Assembly: GCA_019137255.1 (NCBI GenBank)
Contig: WPDH01000076.1
Location: forward strand, 1 to 64,000
Reading direction: 5' to 3'
Length of the DNA stretch: 64,000 nt
DNA from: Corinectria fuckeliana
Lineage: Eukaryota > Ascomycota > Sordariomycetes > Hypocreales > Nectriaceae
In this document: piece by piece, positions 11,735 through 23,786 of the stretch
Layout: each line of letters starts with the position of its first letter
Position numbering within the stretch: position 1 is the stretch's first letter
Position numbers and translations under genes: made by a program
The notes under the pieces: model-generated
What the model saw: the letters and a program-made list of their open reading frames with translations, nothing else
What the model was told of the DNA's origin: nothing
Databases searched by the model: none

Positions 11735-14003
11735 ATGGTACACACCCCTGTCCAAACAACCATTGCGAGCCTGAGTCGAGTTGGCCTCCACGCCGCGAAT
11801 CCGATCCTGCGACGACCGTACTTTCAGCCCCTCATCTCCGCGTCCCCGTCTCTTATACGCCCGTTCATGCGATCCGCTCCCGGTATTATGTCATCTTCTC
11901 GAAGTATTTCTACGTTCCGTGCTCTCAACACTCAGCAGAGAGGATTTGGCACTTCAAATGGCATCTCTCGCAATCAGCTTGCTTCTCTCGAGGAAACCGC
12001 AAACAGGAACCCCGGAAATGCGAACGCCCAGAATGCCTTCTATCAACTCCTCCTCCGAGCCAATATGCCCGCCATTCTTGTTGAACGCTACCAGTCCAAT
12101 CGCTATGCTACGAGCCCCGCAACCGACGACGCCTATCGCAAGGCTCTTGCGCTGTTGGGCGCTGGTGCGAACAACGCCGCTAACCCGTCTGCTGCTGGAT
12201 CCTATGCGAGAAACCAATGGCCGACCTTTGAACAGGCTGCTGGGAATGCCGCCGTGGCTGGATCCGGAGTCGCTGGGAACGCAATGGGCCACAAGGGCGA
12301 GCCCATCCACGTTATTGTTCAGGAATCTACTAGATCTGTCGTATTCCGCTGGTTCAAGTTTCTGGCTACCTTTATTGTCGTCACCTACCTCTGCTTCGCT
12401 GCTGTTACAATCCTGATCGAGACACTCAGCACCTTCCGTCGTGGACCTGGGGCGAAACAGGACTCTGAGGTCAAGGCCGAAAAGCAAAACACCACGTTTA
12501 ACGATGTTCACGGTTGCGATGAGGCCAAAGAGGAGCTCCAGGAAGTTGTCGAATTTCTCAAGAACCCTGAAAAGTTTACCGATCTCGGTGCTAAACTGCC
12601 CAAGGGTGTTCTTTTGGTCGGCCCCCCGGGAACCGGAAAGACGCTTCTTGCACGAGCGGTCGCTGGCGAAGCTGGCGTCCCCTTCTTCTACATGTCCGGC
12701 AGCGAGTTCGACGAGATTTTTGTTGGCGTCGGTGCCAAGCGAGTTCGCGAGCTTTTCGCCGCAGCCAAGGCGAAGTCTCCTGCAATTGTGTTCATCGACG
12801 AGCTCGATGCCATTGGCGGCAAGCGAAACCCTAGAGATCAAGCACATGCCAAGCAGACTCTGAACCAGCTGCTCACCGAGCTCGACGGGTTTGACCAGGA
12901 CACTAAGATCATCATCATCGGAGCCACCAACCTTCCCAAGATGCTCGACAAGGCACTCACTCGTCCTGGACGTTTCGACCGTCATGTCAGTGTCGATCTC
13001 CCTGATGTTCGTGGCCGCATTGCTATCTTGAAGCACCATGCCAAGAAGATCAAGGTTTCTCCTGATGTTGATCTGGAAGCCATCGCTGCTCGCTGTCCTG
13101 GGCAATCCGGTGCTGAGCTGGAGAACATGCTCAATGTTGCGGCGCTCCGAGCCAGCAGAGCCAAGGCAAAGCTTGTTTCGAAGAACGATCTGGACTGGGC
13201 ATTCGACAGGGTCACCATGGGTTCCGAGAGGAAGTCGATGATTGTCACTGAGAAGGAAAAGGAAATGACGGCGTACCACGAGGCAGGCCATGCTTTGGTT
13301 CAGCTCTTCGATAAGGAAAGCTCAAACACGCTGTATAAGGTCACTATTCTTCCCAAGGGTCCCTCGCTGGGCCACACTGCCCAGCTTCCCCAGATGGATA
13401 AGTATTCCTACACTGCTGCTGAGTACATGTCGAACATCCGCGTTCTGCTCGGAGGCAAAATGGCCGAGGAGATGCGCTACGGTGGCGACAAGGTGACCTC
13501 TGGAGTTTCATCGGTAAGCCCCTGTTTTCTCTTCAGCTGTGTGAGAGCATGCTAACATGCATCGTTAGGATCTCGAAAGAGCTACCGACCTGAGCTACAT
13601 GATGGTCACCCTCTTCGGCATGTCTACCCTCTTGGGACCTGTGGAGTACGGCAGACGATACGAAAACCTCAGCTCTACGACCAAGGCGGCGATCGAGGGC
13701 GAGGTTCAAAAGCAATTGATGAAGTCATATGAGGATGTCAGGCAGTTGCTGACAGAGAAGCGAAAGGAGCTTGATCTGCTAGCCAAGGCACTTGTCCGGT
13801 ATGAGACTCTGGACAAATCCGAGGTGGAGAAGGTTATTCGAGGCGAAACCCTACCAGGCCGTATCAACATTCCCAAGGGGCCCTTGACAATACCCATTCC
13901 CGCCAACATGCCACAACCTCCTGGCCTTGGCGGCGTTGCCGAGCCACCAGAGGATCCTGCGCCTCCTGCTGCTGCTGCCGACGCGTCGAACACCGACAGC
14001 TGA
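11735..14003 (+). CDS. YME1: Mitochondrial i-AAA protease (YME1 type)
   Basis: ATP-dependent zinc metalloprotease of the inner mitochondrial membrane, active site facing the intermembrane space; the family degrades unfolded or surplus inner-membrane and intermembrane-space proteins. Two exons, 11735-13513 and 13569-14003, give 737 residues, a normal length. The N-terminus is rich in Arg and Ser without acidic residues, as expected of a presequence. One membrane segment lies around residues 205-230. The AAA domain has Walker A GPPGTGKT (296-303), Walker B IVFIDELDA and the arginine-finger region RPGRFDR. The M41 domain has the zinc motif HEAGH (515-519); the intron falls just before Asp594 of DLERAT, the third zinc ligand. 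The C-terminus is Pro/Ala-rich. A single membrane segment favours i-AAA over the m-AAA paralogs, which have two. The start is the first ATG of the long frame; an in-frame upstream extension through a 54-bp intron is possible. Confidence 0.95.
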
Positions 14004-14724
14004 TACGGTGGCGAATACATGAGTATGCTAGGACCACGGATGAGAGGCCCTTTAGAGGTTTGGCACTACGATGGTGTATGCCCCAAGCGGAGAGTGACAA
14101 TCCAGCTTGAGCAAATTTGTTCTCAGCGAGCATATGATTAGTCGGCGGTCGTTGACCAGCCGTTGTCCAGGCATGGCTCCTGAGCGAACGCAAGCCGCAT
14201 GCGCCTAGGGAAGGGTATGGAGAGTCGGGCAGCGATTTGGCGAAGTGAAGGTTCTTCGTGACGGCATGACAAGGCTTGTTGAGCTAAGGGGGCCGAAGTC
14301 AGCGGCGGCATTCGATAGACGAATAGCGCTGCGGCTTCTAGTCTGAGCCTGTGTATATCTGTGGACAATCCCTCTCGGTTATAGCAGCTCAATTGTAATA
14401 TTTGTTTTGTATGATTGATATAAAAGAGATATGGTGGTGGTGATCTGCAATCGGGCCTCCACTTGCAGCTTGCCTGGTGATTAATAATGACTAGTCAGTT
14501 CTATGGGGAATCGAGAGGGGCAATGGATGATGTGTTTCTGGCATCGTCTTGCGAACCCCCAAACCGCACCATGACGAATGTGGGGCAACTTACCCAACAT
14601 CAACCAGAGATACGGCCTACTCTCCGTGAAGCACCCTGCCTTTACTTCTCCTTCTTGTCTCATCGATTCACCAGATAGTCGGCTTGCTTCTTTCTAGCTT
14701 ATATTCAACAGCTTGGTCGTAGCC
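14004..14724. other. Intergenic region between i-AAA protease and reductase
   Basis: It holds the 3' flank of the protease gene and the promoter of the following reductase. No additional gene, RNA or repeat is visible. Confidence 0.6.
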
Positions 14725-15979
14725 ATGACCAAGGTTCTCCTCACAGGTATGTACTTCAAGCTCATGACAACACTTCAAGTCGCTGACAATCATGGTGCAG
14801 GTGGTTCTGGCTTTATCGCCGGTGAGTACAATTCGTTCCCTGTGGGGAAATGATGCGTTGAGGCATCCCGTGGTTTCGTCGTCCACCCTCCCTAACTACC
14901 GTCGCTCTCACTCATAGCCCATATCCTCGAGCAACTCCTCGAGGGAGACTACTCGGTCGTCACCACCGTCCGCTCCGAGGACAAGGCGCAGAAGATCCGC
15001 GAGGCGCACAAAGATAAGGTTGACGCCGGAAAACTAGAGGTGGTCATCGTCCCGGACATTGCCCAGGAAGGCGCCTTTGATGAGGTGGCCAAGACTCCGG
15101 GGATCGACGTTGTGCTGCACACTGCGAGCCCGTTTCATTTTGCCATTAGTGAGTACCTACTTGGCCACTCTTCGCCCTGGATGGGTCGCGGACGCGGTGA
15201 GATAGATTGCTGACGGAGACCCAGCCGATCCCAAGAAGGACCTCGTCGACCCTGCCGTCATCGGAACCACGGGCATCTTGAAAGCGCTCCATGCGTCAGC
15301 CCCTTCGGTCAAGCGAGTGGTCATCACCTCGTCGTTTGCCTCCATCGTCGACGACGCCAAGTTCACCGACCCGGCCGCCACCTTCACTGAGGCCAGCTGG
15401 AACCCTGTCACGGTGGAGGAAATCCACCGCTCCCCAGCGACCGCCTACCGCGCCTCCAAGAAGCTCGCTGAGCGCGCGGCCTGGGACTTTGTCGCCGCAG
15501 CCAAGCCCTCGTTCGACCTGGTGACCATCTGCCCGCCCCTGGTCCTCGGGCCCGTCGTCCACCACCTGGCCACCCTCGACAGCATCAACACGTCCAACGA
15601 GCGCGTCGTCTCGCTGCTGCGCGGCGGCTGGAAGGACGCCGTCCCCGCGAGCACGCCGGTGCTCTTGTGGGTCGACGTGAGGGATCTCGCCAGGGCACAC
15701 GTGCGCGCTCTCGAAGCCCCCGAGGCGGGCGGCCGTCGGTTGTTCGCGACGGCCGGGTGGTTCACCAACCGCGAGATTGTCGACATCGTGCGCGACAAGT
15801 TCCCCGAGTTTGCCGATAGGATTCCCGGGCTGGAGGTGCCTGGCGGAGAGTTCCCGCCCAAGGGCCAGATCTACAGCTTCAACAACGACGAGACCAATAA
15901 GATCCTGGGGATTAAATGGACGTCGTTGGATAAGAGCATCACGGACTTGGTCACATCGCTCAAGGCGCATGGGATATGA
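14725..15979 (+). CDS. NAD(P)H-dependent extended-SDR reductase (GRE2/GRP2-like)
   Basis: Likely a cytosolic NADPH-dependent carbonyl reductase of the dihydroflavonol-reductase/methylglyoxal-reductase group, which reduces aldehydes and ketones. Four exons, 14725-14746, 14801-14821, 14918-15148 and 15225-15979, give 342 residues, the usual size. Two tiny first exons encode the nucleotide-binding start: MTKVLLTGGSGFIA, with the GGSGFIA dinucleotide loop. Further motifs are LHTASPFHF, the serine region VVITSSFAS, and the catalytic pair Tyr166-x3-Lys170 (YRASK), followed by TICPPLVLGPV. Substrate is unknown. It is transcribed in the same direction as the protease upstream and converges on the membrane-protein gene downstream (290 bp between stops); nothing suggests a functional link with either. 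Confidence 0.9.
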
Positions 15980-16268
15980 TGTGTATCAGACTTGTCGGCT
16001 GTAACGATACGGCCCCATGCAGTGATGCAGGTAGTTGAAGAGAATGCACACCATTAAAACTGAACTAAGCTGTATAAGAACAGGCGAAGACACACTCATT
16101 GCCATACATCGTACCGGTCATGCCATTTTGTCTCATCGTGGACTCACTCAGCCATCAACTTTTCCAGTTCCCTGTCCGACAAAACTCCAAGAAATTGCAA
16201 CCCGAGGACACCCAGGACGACCCTTCGAAATGTACCACAACCTGATCTCCCTCAGCCAACTGTGCCAC

Positions 16269-17899
16269 TCAATACCTCCCACCCAATCTCTCCAAGTCGG
16301 CCTCTTCCATGGCTGGACTAGGGGTAGTCCTGCCCCTGGTCGGCGACGAGACCTTCACGCCGGGGCCTCCGCCACCCCAACTCCCCCAGCTGTTGCGCGA
16401 CTCGCGAGCGCAGTCTTGGGTCAAGTGGCACAGCTCCTGCGAATCTGACGTGAGTACGACACCCTGTGATGGATGTTGAGGTGAAGCATTAGACGGGACC
16501 CCGGGTTCGTCGGAATGCGCCGTGGTGCTTGTAGGGCTCCCTGATCCGTTTGGCGGGGTGGATGGAAGGGCACGAGTCGGAGGTGGTCCCGGACTGACGA
16601 GTTCCGAGATCTTCAGGGGGCGCTCATGGGACCGGGGAGGGCGCGTTGGAGAGCCGTCGTTGGACCCAACTTGGGGCTCAGCATTGGAAGTAGAGACTGG
16701 CGATTCGGGATAGAGGCTGCTCGGACTTCCGTTTTGGTCGGTCCGCCCGCCGTCCGGAGTCGTCATTACGATTCTCGGCACCGTCATTGAAGTGCCCCCC
16801 TGGCGTATCTTCGGGGTCCTCTCGTGCCTCGGGGTCAGCTTGCTTGTTGCCGGCGAGTAGAGAGGCGACATGGGGAAGCCGGGCCGGCCTTGCGGCCTCC
16901 CTCCTTGCGACAGCCTCTGGTTCATGAGCGCGGGGAGGAGTCGGCGCTCGCGCAGCCGGGCAGGAGGCGTCAGCGGCATTCCGTCGGTGCCGGCGTGCGA
17001 GAAGGTTGGCGACACCAGCGGAGTCGGGGACTCTGCTGGGACCGGAGAGCTCGGGTGCTTGATTTGACGGCGGGCGTCCCACCTGCGAGACCTCCGTCGC
17101 AGCAGGCAGATGGCCAGTGCGACGATGGCGGCGATGGCGATGACAGTGGTCAGGCCAATGGTGACCTTGACACCCATGGACAGTCCTCTGTTGTCGTCGG
17201 CCTCCGTCTCTGCATCCGAGGGTTCCAAACTCGCGGCAAGGGAAGGGTCACTGATGCTTGAGTACGTCTTCTTGTCTGGCGTGGAGCCGCGTATGGGGAC
17301 GGACGTCGGGGTCCCAGTAGGGGCCGCAGTTGGAGAATCGGTCACAGCCTCAGAAGAGACGACGGCATTCGTGACGGCCTCTGAGCCCTCTTCGTGACAG
17401 CCGACATCATCTTCCTTTGTGCCATGACCGCAGGTGTAAGCCGTGTCTGGAGGCCCTGGATCTACTATCGAGTGATAGCCGATGCTACAGACTGCTTAGT
17501 CTCTCGGGACAAGGGGAAACGACGGGGAATCTCACTCCTGACAGACGTTGATGAACCAGTTCACATTGGCTAATGACTTGTCAGCACCTTTGATCGTCAG
17601 TAGGGATGCTCAGACATACGATCCTTGCCACCCGCACCCAGGTTGTCCACGCCACAGAGCTGAGAGTCGCAGCAATACAAGGCCCGGAAGGGTTGCTCCT
17701 TGTCCATGTGATCTTTGTCCTCGAGCACTTCGCACAGTCGCTCAAATGTCTCATCCTTGGGCAACACGGTCCTCAGAAAACGCTCCCTACACAAGCTGAC
17801 GCAATGTGGCGGGTCGTCGACGTCGGCCGCGACGAAGCCCCAGCCGTGGTTGGCGCAGTCTTTCTTCCAGGCCCGGTCCGGATCTCTCTGAGAAGCCAT
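16269..17899 (-). CDS. Single-pass membrane protein with Cys-rich N-terminal region
   Basis: A protein of 509 residues from three exons: 17620-17899, 17536-17569 and 16269-17484 (minus strand). The N-terminal ~150 residues are Cys-rich (for example YCCDSQLCG and a VCQ), followed by a Thr/Ser/Pro stalk. One hydrophobic segment (VTIGLTTVIAIAAIVALAI) is followed by an Arg-rich stop-transfer stretch (LLRRRSRRW). A long Ser/Pro-rich, probably disordered tail of about 270 residues completes it. This layout resembles fungal surface sensors or mucin-like type I membrane proteins. Odd point: from the ATG at 17899 no signal peptide is visible, so either topology is set by the membrane segment alone or an upstream exon has been missed. 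I do not recognise an ortholog. A GA-rich tract just upstream (C/T-rich on the coding strand) looks like the leader. Confidence 0.72.
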
Positions 17900-17953
17900 G
17901 GCTCTTAGACCTGCCTAGGCCCCGAAGGTGGAGATTGAAACTGCGGGAGGGGG

Positions 17954-17977
17954 TTAGGGGTGCGCGGTGATGGACAT
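17954..17977 (-). promoter_or_regulatory. Possible 8-codon upstream ORF
   Basis: An ATG-to-TAA frame of eight codons including the stop lies about 55 bp before the ATG of the membrane-protein gene on the minus strand. It would reduce initiation downstream if included in the leader. The transcript start is not known. Confidence 0.35.
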
Positions 17978-17993
17978 GCTCCTGGGAGTAAGG

Positions 17994-18041
17994 TAGAGAG
18001 AGGGAGGAAGAGAGGGAGAGAGAAAGAGAGAGACGGAGAAG
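17994..18041. repeat. GA/CT-rich low-complexity tract
   Basis: An almost pure purine run on the plus strand (C/T on the minus strand) located 100-140 bp upstream of the membrane-protein ATG at 17899. Its position fits a fungal promoter/leader pyrimidine tract on the minus strand. Confidence 0.7.
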
Positions 18042-21000
18042 GGGGTCTCAGCCAGATATCAACCCGGCAACTCGAGACGACGGACGGAAACAGGCAAGGC
18101 GCCTTGCAATCGGAGCAGAAGGGGTTGTTGAGAGATAAAACAAACCGAAAAACAAAGACGGGAAGAGGAAGGGGTTTGCACCTCGAAGGGTTTGCGAAGA
18201 TGGGGTACTCTGATGAACGGCGTCGTCGCCACCGCATGCCACAATCCCACGGGCGCTTCCCCTTCGCCCCAAACCGGGAAACGAGTCCCAGCCCGTGGGC
18301 CAACGACGCCATCTGGTGCCAGCTGCCCTCCTCCCGGCCAAGGAATCGCATGCAGACACAGGCGGTGGCAGTTCTCGCGGCAGGACCGGTGGCATGGACA
18401 AGATCAGGCTCGTGTGCCCGTGGCCCGGCGGTGGCGGACGTTACACGGCCCACCTGCAGCCAGCCGTGTCCGACGAGAATGGTCTCGTACGGTATCCGGA
18501 TGGCGGGATGGGACTTGGCCTCTTTTCTTCGCGTTATCTGCGCCTGGTTTGGGCCGTTGTTGCGCTGGGGGGGCCATGTGCGCTGTCGAGTTGAGCTGGA
18601 GTTGTGTGTATAAGTGCTTTACTCAGGGATCGCGACTTGCCATAGGACTCGACGACTTGCGAGCTGACCGCAACTCGAGGCTTATTAAGAAGCTGCCGCC
18701 AAATCACAATCACGAGCACAGCGGGTAGTCGGAGGTGTCCCGTTGGCGGAGGGAGGCTGCTTGCTAACGTGGCGGCTCCCACGCAGTTGTCTTGTCGCTT
18801 TTGTTTGGAGAATGAAACGACGCCATCATGCAGTAGACCTCGAGGGCACAACGTCGACAGCAGCGCTATGACTAGTTTCCTCGCTGCCATTGTTCGCACG
18901 GCAAGGCCAACCGGCCGTACCCATGTGCCGTCTATTCCTGGGACGAGGGCATCTTGTGCGGCGTCCTCCCTGGAACCCCCTCCCCAAACAGGACAAGCTC
19001 TCCGGCTGAAGACTCGCCCGTCCATCTCTCTGGCCGCATCTATGTCTCTCCGGCCTTTCTCGTCCTGGTTGTCCGTCCCTGGTGCTCGCCTGCACTCCCT
19101 GGCAGTGTCGCAGGACGGCTGATCAGGACGGCCATTGTTTGGCAGGCCAAGCGAGCGCCCGCCAGGGGTCACTCGAGTCGGTATCCAATCATGCGCTGCG
19201 TTTCGCGAAAGAGGGTTCGGCATGACTGCGTGGGATTTGTGAGACTTTCTGCGAGTCCCGCCATGCAGCCTCCCGGATGGCATCCAGTCAAGACTCGAGG
19301 GGTTTTGAAGGCAGTCGAACGAGCCTGCGTGCGTGTTTGTTTGCTCCGTATCCGTGGCCGCTGCTCTTGGGAGAAAGAAGAGGATAAAACAAAGCCGCCG
19401 GTCGAGCTCCCGTCTTTTGTTTGCTCGCCGGGCTGCCGCAGACAAAGGGGTCCGTTTGGCAACTTGCAGTTACACAAGCCCGTTCCCCACGCTGTCTCGC
19501 CTGCACGAATGGCTTGATGTCGTCTCCACGCAGATGCAGCGGAGACGGATCGAACATGGCCCGTTGTGCATTCGTAATGCTCTCATAAGGCAGCCTGGCG
19601 CCCTACAGCAAAGTGCGAATCCTCGTTGTTTGCCCCGAACAACTGCACGCGGCATTGGCGCAAAGGGCCCGCCACGTCCAGCGGCGTACTCCCCTTCAAA
19701 CATTTTTCTGCCATTATCCTGACAATGACATGCGCTGGCCATGTGGCCATCCTGCCTTCTCTCTACGTGGTAGCGTAGAAGGCTCCAGTGTTTCTTGCGG
19801 TGAAGACGAGACATCCACGGCCAGAAACGACGGTGGAATGGGCGCAAGCCGGGGCTGACCTTGGAGAGCAACCACAGTGAGACGGCCTAGTGTCTGTGTC
19901 ATCACCAAGGGCTTGAAGGATCACAGAACTGCCGCGCTATCGATTTTCCTGCTTCCTGTTGACGTCCCGGTGTATAGGCGGTGCGACATGGCCGCCGGAC
20001 AAGGGGCGGGACAAGGGACGAACGCCATCGAGCTAGCACCGCAGAAGTCCGTGGCACTCACGTGGAATAATCTTCTCCAGCTGAGCGGCTGAGAAGAAGG
20101 TCCAAATATAATCCATTCGTCCCTGCGAGGTGATGATGCTCGTGGGAGTGATTGGCCGAGAGCGTAGTTCGGCCGAGGGCGAGTTCCTGGCATGCGAGTC
20201 TGACACGAGGGAAATGGTTCCTGAGGTCACCGCAGGACTATCGAAATCAGTCACCTCGTATTACAGCCTGGTTCTGCGCTGTCATTGGAACGATGGAAAT
20301 TGGGAGTGCTCTAATATAAGCGACCGGCTTCTCGTAGAGCGCCGATGGTTCCTGTATCATCACTGACATCATTCCACTTTCGGCACTTCCCCCGGGGCAC
20401 TGTTATACGAAAACCCACAGCGGCTTCATAGCTTCCTGGAGAGCCAATGGCTAGTGCGAATGGCCCTACCCTCCACGCAAGAATCGAAGCCGTCTCGAAT
20501 GTCCCCTTTTTATTAGCCCTATGTCCGGTGTAAGTTTTCTGGCCTGGACCGCACTTTACAGCGTTTTGAGGCCACCCTATTACCTACACGTCAAATCCCC
20601 TGCTCAAATAGGAAACGTCTCCTCCGGGAGGTGCTACGTGAACCTCGACGGGCCGATGCCGAGAGTCCAGCGGATGTTCTCTCTTCCGTCCCGGCATGAC
20701 GACGCATCAAGGACGAGTTTGCAAACTGAGGACTGATTCCGAGACACGAGTGAAGCGGGAACCTCATTTCTTGTTGCATTTCAGTCGTTCGGGAACTTGT
20801 ACTACCCAGGCCCTGTTTTCCTCCTTCTTTGCTAGACAGATCATCTCTACCAAGACTTAGATGCTTTCAACACCAACGTTGCAAGACTAGGTGACTTTCA
20901 TTCCAAGGATATAGATATCTTCACATAGCCTACCTCATAGCCAGAACTCACGCGTAGGAGCCGAGATACATAGCAGTACCTGGTTGGCTTAACAGAACCA

Positions 21001-21252
21001 GGCTGTGTCGTCCCCAATGGTGGCCTGCATTAGCGGAGGCCCCTCCGAAAATCAGCCTTATCTGCAAATTCAGTGGCTGAGCACTGCTGGGCTGAATGGT
21101 GAACGTCCTAGAACCTGGTCTGTTTGTCGGTGCCTTCCAAGAGCTGTGTGTTGCACCCTCTCATCACGAACCCTTTGCGACAGGGACACTACTCCTCACG
21201 GTCATCGCTCTCCCTCTCTCCCCCTTGAGCTCGCAACGGCGAGCCTGGCGAA

Positions 21253-23786
21253 ATGGGACCCGAAGGCTTTTCCCTCGCTGTCAACGCCCTTGGTGTTGTC
21301 GGCGCAGCTGACGTCGTCTTCCGGTCGATTCACACCCTACACAATCTTGCGTCTCGAACGATGACGGCGAAGGACACTGCAGGCCTCTTGCTTGGTGTTC
21401 TCGCAGGCCTTTTACAGTCTATAAATGCCGTTCGGTGTTGGGCGGCAGCTTATGAACAGTCGGACTTTGCTACAGCAGACGGAGAATATGTCCCGAGAGA
21501 CTTGATACCGATCATGGGGAGTTGCTATCGGGAAATCAACAAGCTGATTCTCGGGGTCCAAGGGGTTAATTCTGCCACTGGATCGCCGGCCTGGACCAAG
21601 AGATTCAAGTTCGCCTTATGTCAGGAGGACCCAGTCCGACAGTCACTACCCATTCTTCAAGGCTACTCGGCTACTTGTCTGTCGTTGGTACAAAGCCGTG
21701 CTGGGTTAGTCTTTCTTCCTTACAATAGCACGCTAGTTTCTCAAAAGCAAATGACTGATGGTGATGTTTATCCCAGCAACGATTTGATGATTCTCCGTCG
21801 ATGTCATGCTGAAACACTCCGCAACGTCCAAACCGGGATGACCTCTCTGGATTCGCAAGCGAAAGCCATTCGGCAGCTCGCTGAGAACAACGAGCAGGCT
21901 CTGTCCCTAGTATCAGGGGGTATTTTGCGCACTAGTGACCAAATTGACAACCTTCAAATCGTCACCTCAAGGCTCGCTCAACTGCAGCACTCCGTAGAAC
22001 AACTCCAGAACGCTTCGAATCGGAGCGAGGCGATTCTTGAAGTGCACCAAGAAAATGCTACTGCTAGTTTCACGGATCTCTCTAACAAGCTCTCCTCCCT
22101 TACCTTCACTGAGGAGGGGGACTACGACGTCCTGGTTGAGGGCCACAGCTTGGAGAATGTCGTCGTGCCTCTGAAGTTTATGCAATCACGTCTATCCGTT
22201 GCAATGGATGTCGTCGCAAAACAAGGCGCGCAAACCATTGCGCCGTATCATCTCGACTAGTTCACTACTGAAATGGATAGTCCAACGCGTTTTGCTTACC
22301 GCTCCATGGCCTCGGGCAACCTAAATCCTCAATTATTCCAAAAACCGCAAGGATTCATTTACGACATCAATCGCCAGATACGAACAGTTCCCATCAGGTA
22401 CTCTGCATTCTCGAGTAACCCTTCAGGATTACTGGCTGTCGAGTATGTACGGGGCATCGACTTGACCGGCTCAAAACCCATCGATACCGATTTGCATGTT
22501 TTGCGACCGGCATCCTCGACCTTACTTCCGGCATAGCAGGACTGTTTACGTTTACTGAAGACATGTCTGCGCAGAGCCGGCCACATATCAGCCGAAAGAT
22601 TCGAATTCTTAACATTGTGCCATCGTCATCAGAGTCGTTCCTTCATGCTCAAGAAAACAATGTGGCGGCCCTGAGAAATTTGTTTAGAGAAGGGAAAGCC
22701 AGTCCCTTCGATTACAGCCCACAGGGTAATTCATTACTTTCCGTAAGCTCAACTGCATTTGGTTGCCCTAAAACTATATATCTAATACGCTGATACAGAT
22801 GGGGGCCAATTGTCTACACGAAGATATGGTAGCGTTCCTCCTAGATGAGGGAGCCGATCCGTATATGTGCCGAATTTGCCCCCCGTAAGTACCTCAGCTC
22901 CAGATTTCAGCTTCAATGCACTCGCTAAACTTCGAATAGCTATATCCATGACTTGACTGAAGTTCTTTGGAAAATTCTTCAGCTGAGATTCGGGTGTAGC
23001 CTATCCGCTGCGGCAACCGCAGCAGCCAAATTGACTAGACTCGCAGAAATCCAAGGCTTTGAGCCCGACGAGGGGCGGCTTAGCAACGTGCTGCACCAAG
23101 TGTTCCGAAACCAGCTTTCACCAGAGTGGTTGTCTTGTATCGGGAACATTATTTTGGAAAGCCCGGTTCTTCAGCAGTCCGTCAACATTGCGATGCAGAT
23201 GGCTTTCGGCAAACGCCGCATCATTCACAAACCAGAGACGTTGTAATAGTGGCCACTGTAGGCAATTATGATGCGGATGCACACGCCCGAACGCCACTGA
23301 TGGATGTCGTTGAAGTGAACTACTCAGTGATGACCACACCCGACAAGCGACCTCGAGAAGTCACTGAAGTCTTTACCGGAAGTGCAACAGCATCGGAGAT
23401 CGTGCAGTGTCTCCTAGGTTACGGAGCTAGACATGACTTCAAGGATCCACATGGGCGTACGCCACTATCATAGACTCGTTACGAGCATACCGCAAAACCA
23501 TTGTTACAGAACAAGGCCAACTTCGGTTTAAGAAGACAACTTAGGCAGGACTCCACTGACCAATGCTACTAAATGGGGCTTTAATGACTCGCTTCTCCCG
23601 CCTGGGATTGCTGTCAGCTGGAGAGACAGAGAGGGCCGGGCTCCAACGTCAGTCGCTGCCGAAGAAAGACGTGAGGTGTACCTTCAGCTATTGCTGACGA
23701 AGGGGACCGACCATGAGTCAAAAGGTAGGCAAGGTAAAACTCCGTTGTCATATGCCATGGGGACACACGGTCGAGGAATAGGATGA
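21253..23786 (+). pseudogene. Decayed fungal STAND-like N-terminal domain / ankyrin gene
   Basis: Remains of a gene encoding a fungal STAND-type N-terminal domain followed by ankyrin repeats. The first 335 codons (21253-22260) are open and start MGPEGFSLAVNALGVVGAAD, typical of that helical domain; a 72-bp intron with good borders fits at 21705-21776 but contains no in-frame stop. A stop at 22258 ends this frame. Downstream a different frame continues, with GKASPFDYSPQGNSLLS, an intron at 22743-22798, then VAFLLDEGADPYM, and an intron at 22885-22939, until a stop at 23244. A shifted frame then carries DADAHARTPL and HDFKDPHGRTPLS, broken by a stop at 23471. A further frame (23604-23786) has DREGRAP and SKGRQGKTPLSYA. 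These are recognisable ankyrin-repeat pieces in three or more frames. The N-terminal ORF alone could still make a protein. Such genes belong to the fungal NLR-like repertoire linked to non-self recognition (family knowledge). Confidence 0.75.

Larger units (their letters stand above)
17900..21252. other. 3.3 kb intergenic region
   Basis: Apart from the leader elements of the minus-strand membrane-protein gene, I see no gene. The longest frame (18534-19445, minus, 303 codons) has no domain, Arg/Cys-rich composition and overlapping competing frames on the other strand, so I treat it as chance. Base composition is ordinary. Confidence 0.55.

Noticed and set aside
11954..13291. 445-codon open frame on the minus strand
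   Set aside because: It lies wholly antisense to the i-AAA protease exon, whose AAA and M41 motifs are unambiguous; the antisense frame has no domain.
15296..15970. 224-codon minus-strand frame
   Set aside because: Antisense to the last exon of the SDR reductase; GC-rich third positions create long antisense frames.
18534..19445. 303-codon minus-strand frame
   Set aside because: No domain, odd composition and competing frames on the other strand; no splice or promoter context.
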